Source: Paenibacillus silvestris
GTDB taxonomy: Bacteria > Bacillota > Bacilli > Paenibacillales > NBRC-103111
DNA length: 64,000 nt
NCBI RefSeq assembly: GCF_009882985.1
Contig: NZ_WTUZ01000004.1
Span: 281-64,280, forward strand
Direction of reading: 5' to 3'
In this document: one piece after another, positions 57,102 to 64,000 of the stretch
Layout of the letters: each line of letters starts with the position of its first letter
How positions within the stretch are numbered: position 1 is the first letter of the stretch
Notes under the pieces: model-generated
Database searches by the model: none
Seen by the model: only the letters and a program-made list of their open reading frames with translations
What the model was told of the DNA's origin: nothing
Program-made: the position numbers and the translations under genes

Positions 57102-59066
57102 ATGACGGGGGATATGCAACTAGATGAGCAACTCCATTTATGGTATCAGGCTGCAGTAAAAATCATGGATGTACGGCATGTGAAGATGACATCCGGCGAA
57201 GCGCTGCGTGCCTACCGACTTCCGTCGAATGCCTTTATCTTTGCCTTGCAAGGCGCTGCGAGTATTGCGCTCGATGATCGCGACTATGCCGTTAATAAAT
57301 TTCATCTTCTACACAGCGGGAAAGGAAGTTACTTGGATATCCAGCTTACGGAGGATATTTTCGAGTATTACCTTGTGCTGTACAAGGCTAGCATTCCGCT
57401 TCCTACGACGAAAGATAAACTGAAATACATAGATAAAAGTAATCCCTTTTATATGCAGTACAGTTTCTTGCCTCATTTGCCGATGCTGCTTTATCAGAAC
57501 CTGGAGCAGCTCGAGCGAGAGTGGAACGACGCCAGCAGGTTATCGAAATTGCATGCCAAAACATTGCTATACAATTTCATTTACGAGCTGATGTGCCAGC
57601 TTCATGACCAAGATGTGCCGATGATCCAAGGGGAGCCGGTCACGCAAGCGATTCGCTACATCCATGAGCATTATGCAGAAGCGATTACGCTGGAGCGATT
57701 AGCGGAAGTGCTGGATTGCAGCCCAAGGCAAGTGACGCGGATGTTCAAAAGCCAGATGAGCGCCAGTCCGATTGACTATCTGATTCGGTATCGCATGGAA
57801 AAAGCCAAGAAGCTCCTGCTGGATACGGATGCTACACTTCAGCAGATTGCAGCAGGCGTTGGCTATCAGGATGTTTATTTTTTCAGCCGCACATTCAAAA
57901 AGCATACAGGCATTGCACCGGTTCATTTTAAGGAAAATCACCAAATACCCCTTTCCAGTCCCAATAATCCATTCCTGATGTCTATATCTTCCATTGCATT
58001 GAACAAGCGGGGAGGGCATACTAGTCATGAGGATAATAATCATTCTCAATATAGGAGTGAAGGGGTATTACCAATGTACAGAAGTTCCAAACCGTCTATT
58101 GCTTTAGTTTTATTGCTCAGCCTTACCTTGTTCGTAACGGCATGCGCCAGTTCATCGAGCCCAGCAGGGGATAACGGGCAAGCGCCAGCTTCCACGAGCA
58201 GTACCAAAGAGCAAGCCGCAAACGAACGGGTTCTAAAAGATGCATTAGGACATGAAGTGAAGGTTCCAGCCAATCCGCAGCGTGTTATCGCTTCATATTT
58301 AGAGGATCACTTGGTAGCTCTAGGGGTTAAGCCTGTTGCGCAATGGTCCATTAATAAAGGGACTACGTCCGTTCAAAACTATTTGCAAAAAGATCTGAAT
58401 GGCATTCCGACGATTCCTTTTGATCTTCCTTTTGAAGCTGTGATGAGCTTTAAACCGGATCTGATCATTATGGACAGCGCGGAAACCGTTGCAGGTGATA
58501 AATATGATCAATACTCCAAGATTGCTCCGACCTACACGGTAGGCGGCGATAAAAACAATGATTGGCGCCAAGAGCTGCTGACCATTGGTGAAGTTCTGAA
58601 CAAGAGCAAGGAAGCTAAGCAAGCCCTGGAAACATACGACAACAAAGCCAAGGATGCTAAGGAAAAGCTGCAAAAGGCGATTGGCACGCAGAAGGCCGCG
58701 GCGCTTTGGGTGACGGCTAAGGCTGTTTATGTGGTAAGTGAGAAATTATCGAGCGGCGATGTGTTGTACAAAGATTTGGGACTTAACATCCCAAGTGTCG
58801 TTCAAGAAGCTTCCAAAACAGGAACAGCTAACTGGCTCGCCCTATCCATGGAGAAGCTCGCTACGCTGGATGCTGATTATTTATTCATTGTGAACAGCAA
58901 AGGCGTGAGTAAAGAAGAAATTGTCAAAGATCCCGTATGGGCAGGGATTCCTGCTGTGAAAAAAGGTCAAGTGTATGACTTTGACAATAACTCCAGCTGG
59001 TTATACACAGGCACTATTGCGAACAGCCAAATGATTGATGATGTTTTGAAAAGCGTTGTGAAGTAA
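57102..59066 (+). CDS. Second AraC-type regulator fused to a siderophore-binding lipoprotein domain
   Basis: The 654-residue reading frame parallels the one at 15069. An N-terminal cupin-like half (about 1-160) is followed by two AraC helix-turn-helix motifs (about 180-278, ITLERLAEVLDCSPRQVTRM and ATLQQIAAGVGYQDVYFFSR), a linker with a Fur-like box, a signal-peptide-like segment with a perfect lipobox at Cys348 (FVTAC) and a FecB-type binding domain (about 390-654). ATG 57102 follows GGGGGGAAG; an ATG-less extension to 57033 crosses the promoter. It stands alone, with no permease gene beside it. Whether it makes one protein, two, or both is the key open point (see 58074). Confidence 0.85.
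   Translation: MTGDMQLDEQLHLWYQAAVKIMDVRHVKMTSGEALRAYRLPSNAFIFALQGAASIALDDRDYAVNKFHLLHSGKGSYLDIQLTEDIFEYYLVLYKASIPLPTTKDKLKYIDKSNPFYMQYSFLPHLPMLLYQNLEQLEREWNDASRLSKLHAKTLLYNFIYELMCQLHDQDVPMIQGEPVTQAIRYIHEHYAEAITLERLAEVLDCSPRQVTRMFKSQMSASPIDYLIRYRMEKAKKLLLDTDATLQQIAAGVGYQDVYFFSRTFKKHTGIAPVHFKENHQIPLSSPNNPFLMSISSIALNKRGGHTSHEDNNHSQYRSEGVLPMYRSSKPSIALVLLLSLTLFVTACASSSSPAGDNGQAPASTSSTKEQAANERVLKDALGHEVKVPANPQRVIASYLEDHLVALGVKPVAQWSINKGTTSVQNYLQKDLNGIPTIPFDLPFEAVMSFKPDLIIMDSAETVAGDKYDQYSKIAPTYTVGGDKNNDWRQELLTIGEVLNKSKEAKQALETYDNKAKDAKEKLQKAIGTQKAAALWVTAKAVYVVSEKLSSGDVLYKDLGLNIPSVVQEASKTGTANWLALSMEKLATLDADYLFIVNSKGVSKEEIVKDPVWAGIPAVKKGQVYDFDNNSSWLYTGTIANSQMIDDVLKSVVK
57994..58048 (+). promoter_or_regulatory. 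Internal promoter candidate with Fur-like box inside the second AraC/SBP gene
   Basis: TTGCAT (57994-57999), 17 bases, CATACT (58017-58022) is a weak promoter match. It is followed by TAATAATCATTCTCA (58034-58048), a Fur-like palindrome (12 of 14 arm matches when read on the other strand). It lies in the in-frame linker 25 bases before the internal ATG. Confidence 0.6.
58074..59066 (+). CDS. Internal in-frame start: siderophore-binding lipoprotein
   Basis: ATG 58074 lies eight bases after AGGGG (58061-58065) with GGAG just before it. It opens a 330-residue lipoprotein precursor: basic MYRSSKPS start, hydrophobic helix, lipobox Val-Thr-Ala-Cys24, Ser/Pro-rich linker and FecB-like binding domain (LKDALGHEVKVPANPQRVIA onward). 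This is a textbook lipoprotein beginning in the middle of a longer frame. The corresponding internal start of the paralogue (16032) aligns residue by residue (Met-Tyr, Lys, Ser-Ile-Ala, Cys). The product is predicted independent of the AraC part, under Fur control. Confidence 0.7.
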   Translation: MYRSSKPSIALVLLLSLTLFVTACASSSSPAGDNGQAPASTSSTKEQAANERVLKDALGHEVKVPANPQRVIASYLEDHLVALGVKPVAQWSINKGTTSVQNYLQKDLNGIPTIPFDLPFEAVMSFKPDLIIMDSAETVAGDKYDQYSKIAPTYTVGGDKNNDWRQELLTIGEVLNKSKEAKQALETYDNKAKDAKEKLQKAIGTQKAAALWVTAKAVYVVSEKLSSGDVLYKDLGLNIPSVVQEASKTGTANWLALSMEKLATLDADYLFIVNSKGVSKEEIVKDPVWAGIPAVKKGQVYDFDNNSSWLYTGTIANSQMIDDVLKSVVK

Positions 59067-59131
59067 GCGTAGAAGAGTAGCGAAGAAGAGTAGCGAAGAA
59101 GGTTTAAGCGAAGAAAAGTTAGCGAAGAAGG
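59067..59131. repeat. 13-bp tandem repeat (GCGAAGAAGAGTA)
   Basis: Five units beginning at the base after the stop codon of the second AraC/SBP gene; units 1-2 are almost identical, later ones diverge (GCGAAGAAGGTTTAA, GCGAAGAAAAGTTA). Confidence 0.8.
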
Positions 59132-59169
59132 TTCTTGGGACGGCAGCTGCCAGCTTAAGGCCTTCTTTT
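59125..59169 (+). terminator. Terminator after the second AraC/SBP gene
   Basis: AAGAAGG pairs with CCTTCTT, with an inner GGCAGCTGCC palindrome, followed by T-rich sequence. It uses the last unit of the tandem repeat as the left arm. Confidence 0.7.
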
Positions 59170-59416
59170 GTTTTTGTGGAAAAGTGCGAAGAGCCGGCGG
59201 TGTAGCGGCGCTAGCGTTGTTTTTCATCGCTACCGCACGATGAAAGTTCGAAGAGCTAATATAATCGGGATTCAAGGTGATAGAGAGTGTCGGCGATTTA
59301 GTCGTTCTAACTCCCAATGTTCCACTTTACGATTAATCCACCATGTTTACAAAATCACAACATACATTTAACATTCCGCGAATAAAAAACCAATAGAATA
59401 CAATTAAATACAATAT

Positions 59417-59462
59417 AAAAACAACTAAATAAAATGTTTTATTGTGATTATTTGTTGTTTTT
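59417..59462 (+). other. AT-rich hairpin upstream of the large phosphoesterase gene
   Basis: AAAAACAACTAAATAA pairs with TTATTTGTTGTTTTT around a 16-base loop. It lies 94 bases before the phosphoesterase start, in a gap of nearly 490 bases with no gene; it may be an attenuator or a terminator. Confidence 0.6.
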
Positions 59463-59555
59463 ACGTAAAAGGAGGCTAGTTTTTCATCAGGTCAGTCAGA
59501 CTTTTTCTTTGAACACATCGCGTGCAAATCGAAGATATCATAAGGAGGACTCATC

Positions 59556-62500
59556 ATGTTAAAAGCCAAGAAAGTGGTATCCGCACTAATGGCCTGTACG
59601 ATCGCTTGCTCCGTTGTTTATTCAGCGGGAGCGGGTTTTATCCCAGTCGCCTATGCGTCCACTGTTGACAGGCCAGCACCTTCCGTACCAGCAGGCCGGT
59701 ATGAACACCCTGTCAGCGTTATGCTTACTTCCGCAACTCCGGCGGCAGACATCTATTACACGCTGGACGGTATGATGCCAGACGAAACGAGCCTTAAGTT
59801 TGATGGGACACCGATTGTCCTCACAGAGTCAGCGAATATTTCTGTTGTTGCTTTGAAAGATGGGGTCTGGAGTAAGGCCGGAACGTACGGCTACATGATC
59901 AAGACAGCTGAGCAACCGCTGCTGAAATTCGCAGCTATGTCTGACCTCCATATCGGTAGGAACAATGAAGCTGATAAATTGAGCACGAAAGCACGATATA
60001 CGAGCAATTTTGATGTCATGTCTTCCATTTTCAAGCCAGATGCTATTGTGATCGGAGGCGATTTGATCAATGATAATGGCGATGGGAAGGGACCTGATCA
60101 TACTTTTGTTCGCGAAGTTTTTCAGGAGCAAATGGCACGCAAAGGCTGGGAGGACATGCCCGTACAGATTGCCATCGGTAACCATGACGCTAGTGTTGCT
60201 GACGTGAAAAATGGTTACCCTGCTGAATGGTTCACGGACCAGTCAAACGGATATTATGAAAAGGTGATCAAAGGCTATTCCTTCTTCTTTTTGAACGGGA
60301 ACAACTACAACGGAGACACAGGCCAAAGAAACTGGCTAAAGGGAAGGCTAGCAGAACTGACAGCCGATCCGGCCAACCTTAATAAGCCGATTTTTATTAC
60401 GTTGCATCATCCAATTAGTGGTACGGTTATGGACGGACAGCAATCAACCAATGGTAACTTGTACACGGATTTGCAGAATTATCCACAAGTTGTTGTTTTA
60501 TCTGGCCACTCACATCTGAACATTAACGATGATCGTGCCATTTATCAGAAAGATTTCACAGCGGTCAACCTGGGATCCATGTCTTACGTGGAAACAGAGG
60601 GTGGATATGCGGCTGTCACGCATGAAGGTCTAATGGAAGGCCGTGATCAATTCCCGGATAATCAATCCGAATTTATTGAGGTGTACAGCGATCGCATTGA
60701 GATTGAGCGAGTGGCTTATAATGGCGATCCAGGCTCCATCATTAATGGGGGGTTATGGCAAGGGATAGGCAATGAAGGAGCAGGCACACCGCCTCCTTAT
60801 TCCAGTGCTGGCGCTCTAGCAGGCAAGAAATGGGTTGTCAAACTACAAGGAAACTCCAACACAGACATTAAAAACAACTTCACCTACACAACAAGCAACC
60901 GCAACAAGATTGCTCCCCAATTTCCAGTCAACAACATTCTTCAGGTATTGCCCGGAACCAATCATATACCGGTACTCTCTTTCAGACAAGCCAAAGACGA
61001 TCAGTCCATGCATCACTATGAAATCAAATTGTATGACCAAAGAACGGCTAATGTTGTGAAATCATACAACGTTTTATCGGATTATTACTTTTTACCGATT
61101 CCAAACAAAATGAATATTCCGATGGCCGGATTGACGCCAGCAACCTCTTACGTCATTTCAGTAACAGCAGTCGACTCTTACGGTAATAAAAGCGCTTCTA
61201 TGCAGAAATCTTACCGGACGGAAGGAACCGCGCCTGAATCGACGCCGATTGACCCGACAACGATGTGGAATCAGCTCGCTATGGACATGAAGTTTGACGG
61301 CAATCTGAACGAGGAGGCTTCCGGCGCAACGGGTTTAGCTGCTCCAACCGGCGATGTCACCTTTGTCGAAGGCAAATCAGGACAAGCTGTTCTTATTGCA
61401 GCAGGTAACGGCAACTATGTCGATCTTGGCGCCAGAGACGACTTAAAGTTCGGAAGTGGCGACTTCACACTTTCGTTCTGGCATAAGGGCAATCTGGCAG
61501 GAGATCAGACGATCCTCTCCAATAAAAACTGGAATTCCGGTGGAAATCCAGGCTGGTATGTCGGTCCTGCCTCTACGAACAATATGAGCCTTAACATGGC
61601 TTCAGGGGGCAAACGAGTTGATTATTCGGCATCAAACGTGGGACAGGAGTGGCACTACTTTACGATATCCGTAGATCGGGCACATAACTCAGCTTCAACC
61701 TATGTGGATGGCATAGTGAAGGCAACCAAGGACATCTCTGTACTGGGGACTTCCAGTATGGATACTTCATTTAACATTATTCTTGGGGCAGACGGCAATA
61801 AAGGCAATGGCGGAGCGACCGTTACGCTAGACGATTTGAAAATATGGAAACGCGCTTTATCCGCAACAGAAGCCAAAGCGTTATCCGACTCCTACAAGGA
61901 AGAATCATCAGATTCCTTATACAATTTCGGTCAATTGACTGCAAAAATTCAAGAATCCGAGCAATTCATTGCCCATGTTACGGGAACAAGTGGATTATCG
62001 CTTCCTGCACAGGTGCAAAATGCGCTGGCAGTTCAGATTTCGGCAGCAAAATCCTTAACTTCTGGCTCTGGAGCAACCGTCATTGATCAAGCCTATCTAG
62101 ATTTGATTTGGGCTTTGCGAGCGGCCCAGAACGGCATTATTTACACATTTATACCAAAAACCAACTTCTCGATTGATTCTTACAGCTCTTACGCAGACAA
62201 TGAAGGTGCTGTTCCAGAGCATATACTGGACGGTCAGGAAACATCCATCTGGCACTCTAGATGGCAATCACCAGAGGCTACTTTCCCACATTGGGTCGTT
62301 ATCGATATGAAAAACACATATAAACTGAGCGGCATCCAAAGAAAGAGCCGTCCAAACCAAAGCAAGATGGAATTCCCCAAGACATTTGAATTGTACGCTT
62401 CGGATCATGTGGCCGATCTGAATGATCCAACATTCTTGGCGAATGCGGCAAATAAGGCTACCGGTACTTTTGGCCAAACCTGGACGGGTACGGTTTATAC

Positions 62501-64000
62501 GGATTTTGTTTCATTGGACAAAACCGTGGAGGGTCGGTATGTGAAATTCGTCGTTACTGGAACTTATGACGCCGGGGCAGCTTATACCAGTATGAGCGAA
62601 ATTGATTTTACAGGTGAAACAGTTTCAAATGTGGATGCGAGTTATTTGACGGATTTGAAAGTGAATGGCACTACATTGAGCGGTTTCGTCCCGAGTCAAC
62701 TCGACTATGCGTATTCGGTACCTTATGGGACAACCGTGGCAGCCGTGACTTATGAGAAAGTTAAACCTACTGCAACCGCAGTGGTTGATGGTGGTAAGAA
62801 TTTAGTTGTTGGTGCTAATCTAGTCACCGTTACGGTAACAGCGGAAAACGGTGCGACCAGTGTTTATAACATTGTGGTAACCCGACAACCGGAATCGCAG
62901 GCATCTATTCCGATAGCCACATTAACCGGGACATCTCCTGTTCTCGCAGGGCAAAGCTTTAGTGTGAATTATGGATTAAATAACGTATCCAGCAGTGTAT
63001 ATGGAGCTGTATACGCCCAGGACTTGACGTTCCAGTTTGATCCGAATGTATTGGACTTTGTTTCTGTAACATCTTTGAAGAATGGCTTGGAGGTGTATGT
63101 TAAAAAAGGTACAGCTGGCACAGTTAGAGTGCTGCTTGCAAGCCTAGGAGCCGAAAGTAGCATCACTTCCGACGGAGATTTGTTGGAACTTCACTGGAAG
63201 GCCAAAGAGATTAATAAGGCGACGAGTGCAAGTGTAACACTCTCCCAAGCGCAGCTTGGGTATGCATCAGGGGGGTCGACTTCGCTGGATGCTGTTTCCA
63301 ATAACGTACAAATTAATGTGTTAGATCATGATTCAGATCCAGATCCAGCTCCAAATGGAACACCATCAACATCGCCGAACCAAACCATAACACAAACATC
63401 AAGCATAAACGGCGTTCAACTGATTAATTCATCTCCAGAAATAGTGAAACATGAGAACGGACAAACAACGTCCAAATGGAATGTGGATGCAGCAACGATC
63501 CTACGAGCCATTCATGCTCTGAGCCCATCAGGAGATAACAATGAAATCCAATTGGAAGTAAAAGGTACAACAGATGCGGCGCAAGTCCAACTTCCAGCAG
63601 AGGTAATACAAGATACCCAGTCGAAGGTTCCCAATGCTGTCATCTCCGTCAAATTTGGCAACGTGACCTACGAATTGCCAATCAAAGCGATAGATGTACA
63701 AGGTTTGGCGAACGCACTTGGCACCGACGTGAAAAATGTAAAAATCAGCGTCACTATTGAGAAGTTGAACGGAACAATCGCAAGTCAACTGGATGCAAAG
63801 ATTCAACAAGCCGGTTTCAAATCGTTGACTCAAGCCGTAGATTTTACTGTAACTGCTGAAGGGAGCGGTAAGTCGATCACAGCAAATGATTTTGGCAAAA
63901 CGTATGTGAATAGAACGCTTGCTCTTACTAAGGTCAGTGATACGGCACATGTAACGGCCATCATGTACAATCCAGCTACGGGTGAAATGGACTTTGTACC
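59556..64000 (+). CDS. Secreted multidomain metallophosphoesterase, 3' end outside the window
   Basis: The frame is open from ATG 59556 (AAGGAGG seven bases upstream... AAGGAGGAC) to the right edge, at least 1481 residues. Order of parts: signal peptide (about 1-35, ending AYAS), chitobiase C-terminal-like domain (about 38-120), calcineurin-like phosphoesterase (about 124-380) with DLHIG (Asp130), GGDLIND, GNHD (209-211), HHP and GHSHLN (317-320), a fibronectin III-like segment (about 440-550), a LamG-like domain (about 570-780), an F5/8 type C domain (about 870-1025), a cadherin-like beta-sandwich (about 1028-1115), a cohesin-like domain (about 1118-1255), then Thr/Asn-rich linkers. It probably works on polysaccharide or phosphate esters at the cell surface, anchored by S-layer domains beyond the edge. 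Domain borders are estimates. Confidence 0.9.
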   Translation, partial: MLKAKKVVSALMACTIACSVVYSAGAGFIPVAYASTVDRPAPSVPAGRYEHPVSVMLTSATPAADIYYTLDGMMPDETSLKFDGTPIVLTESANISVVALKDGVWSKAGTYGYMIKTAEQPLLKFAAMSDLHIGRNNEADKLSTKARYTSNFDVMSSIFKPDAIVIGGDLINDNGDGKGPDHTFVREVFQEQMARKGWEDMPVQIAIGNHDASVADVKNGYPAEWFTDQSNGYYEKVIKGYSFFFLNGNNYNGDTGQRNWLKGRLAELTADPANLNKPIFITLHHPISGTVMDGQQSTNGNLYTDLQNYPQVVVLSGHSHLNINDDRAIYQKDFTAVNLGSMSYVETEGGYAAVTHEGLMEGRDQFPDNQSEFIEVYSDRIEIERVAYNGDPGSIINGGLWQGIGNEGAGTPPPYSSAGALAGKKWVVKLQGNSNTDIKNNFTYTTSNRNKIAPQFPVNNILQVLPGTNHIPVLSFRQAKDDQSMHHYEIKLYDQRTANVVKSYNVLSDYYFLPIPNKMNIPMAGLTPATSYVISVTAVDSYGNKSASMQKSYRTEGTAPESTPIDPTTMWNQLAMDMKFDGNLNEEASGATGLAAPTGDVTFVEGKSGQAVLIAAGNGNYVDLGARDDLKFGSGDFTLSFWHKGNLAGDQTILSNKNWNSGGNPGWYVGPASTNNMSLNMASGGKRVDYSASNVGQEWHYFTISVDRAHNSASTYVDGIVKATKDISVLGTSSMDTSFNIILGADGNKGNGGATVTLDDLKIWKRALSATEAKALSDSYKEESSDSLYNFGQLTAKIQESEQFIAHVTGTSGLSLPAQVQNALAVQISAAKSLTSGSGATVIDQAYLDLIWALRAAQNGIIYTFIPKTNFSIDSYSSYADNEGAVPEHILDGQETSIWHSRWQSPEATFPHWVVIDMKNTYKLSGIQRKSRPNQSKMEFPKTFELYASDHVADLNDPTFLANAANKATGTFGQTWTGTVYTDFVSLDKTVEGRYVKFVVTGTYDAGAAYTSMSEIDFTGETVSNVDASYLTDLKVNGTTLSGFVPSQLDYAYSVPYGTTVAAVTYEKVKPTATAVVDGGKNLVVGANLVTVTVTAENGATSVYNIVVTRQPESQASIPIATLTGTSPVLAGQSFSVNYGLNNVSSSVYGAVYAQDLTFQFDPNVLDFVSVTSLKNGLEVYVKKGTAGTVRVLLASLGAESSITSDGDLLELHWKAKEINKATSASVTLSQAQLGYASGGSTSLDAVSNNVQINVLDHDSDPDPAPNGTPSTSPNQTITQTSSINGVQLINSSPEIVKHENGQTTSKWNVDAATILRAIHALSPSGDNNEIQLEVKGTTDAAQVQLPAEVIQDTQSKVPNAVISVKFGNVTYELPIKAIDVQGLANALGTDVKNVKISVTIEKLNGTIASQLDAKIQQAGFKSLTQAVDFTVTAEGSGKSITANDFGKTYVNRTLALTKVSDTAHVTAIMYNPATGEMDFV

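Overview
The window looks like chromosome from a spore-forming, low-to-mid-GC Gram-positive of the Paenibacillus type. The reasons are sporulation genes (YyaC-like protease, SpoIIM-like protein, a YjcZ-like small protein), strong AGGAGG-type ribosome binding sites with many GTG/TTG starts, lipoprotein signal peptides, a c-di-AMP riboswitch in front of an NlpC/P60 hydrolase, and Fur-box iron regulation. The species assignment is inference; no rRNA or marker gene is present.

Layout. 1-837: eight tRNA genes closed by a terminator. 982-3835: a Fur-controlled DUF1450 protein, ferritin, a GyrI-like protein, a coiled-coil membrane protein and an AIM24-family protein. 3937-4271: four more tRNA genes. 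4788-14833: mixed housekeeping genes (aldo/keto reductase, c-di-AMP riboswitch with NlpC/P60 hydrolase, glycosyltransferase, YyaC, ABC exporter, phosphotransferase, LysR, rhodanese). 14989-31251: an iron island. 31614-38437: small membrane protein, sulfatase, CcdC-like, HAD phosphatase, LspA paralogue, topoisomerase III. 38625-47706: a diguanylate cyclase and the MoxR/DUF58/DUF4350/DUF4129/RDD/SpoIIM membrane cluster. 47928-56971: oxidoreductase, Dabb protein, AraC plus alpha-galactosidase, cupredoxin, DedA, thioredoxin-like, metallo-hydrolase, YjcZ-like, Gfo/Idh/MocA. 57102-59066: a second AraC/substrate-binding fusion. 59556 to the right edge: a very large secreted metallophosphoesterase, cut by the window end.

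The iron island works as one unit. A Fur-boxed promoter drives an AraC-type regulator fused in frame to a siderophore-binding domain (15069-17078), then a small LuxR-type HTH protein. A near-perfect Fur box at 17656-17674 precedes a biosynthetic operon in the order diaminobutyrate aminotransferase, NIS synthetase, MFS exporter, NIS synthetase, NIS synthetase, RraA-like protein, flavin monooxygenase. This order, minus two genes, is the one I recall for achromobactin, so a 2,4-diaminobutyrate/citrate-type carboxylate siderophore is predicted. A third Fur box precedes a lipoprotein and two FecCD permeases for uptake; the ATPase is not in the window.

The most unusual signal is in the two AraC/SBP open reading frames (15069-17078 and 57102-59066). 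In each, the in-frame linker between the DNA-binding part and the binding-protein part carries a Fur-box-like palindrome, a ribosome binding site and an internal start codon that opens a protein with its own signal peptide. The internal starts of the two paralogues align with each other (both begin Met-Tyr and continue to a Ser-Ile-Ala motif, then a hydrophobic stretch ending in Cys). Each locus may therefore encode two products: a membrane-anchored regulator and a separately iron-regulated binding lipoprotein.

Intergenic DNA carries two families of inverted repeats (three near-identical layouts at 4452-4630, 11602-11778 and 49380-49559, and a second family at 31419-31552, 40256-40445 and 49101-49295) and several short tandem repeats.
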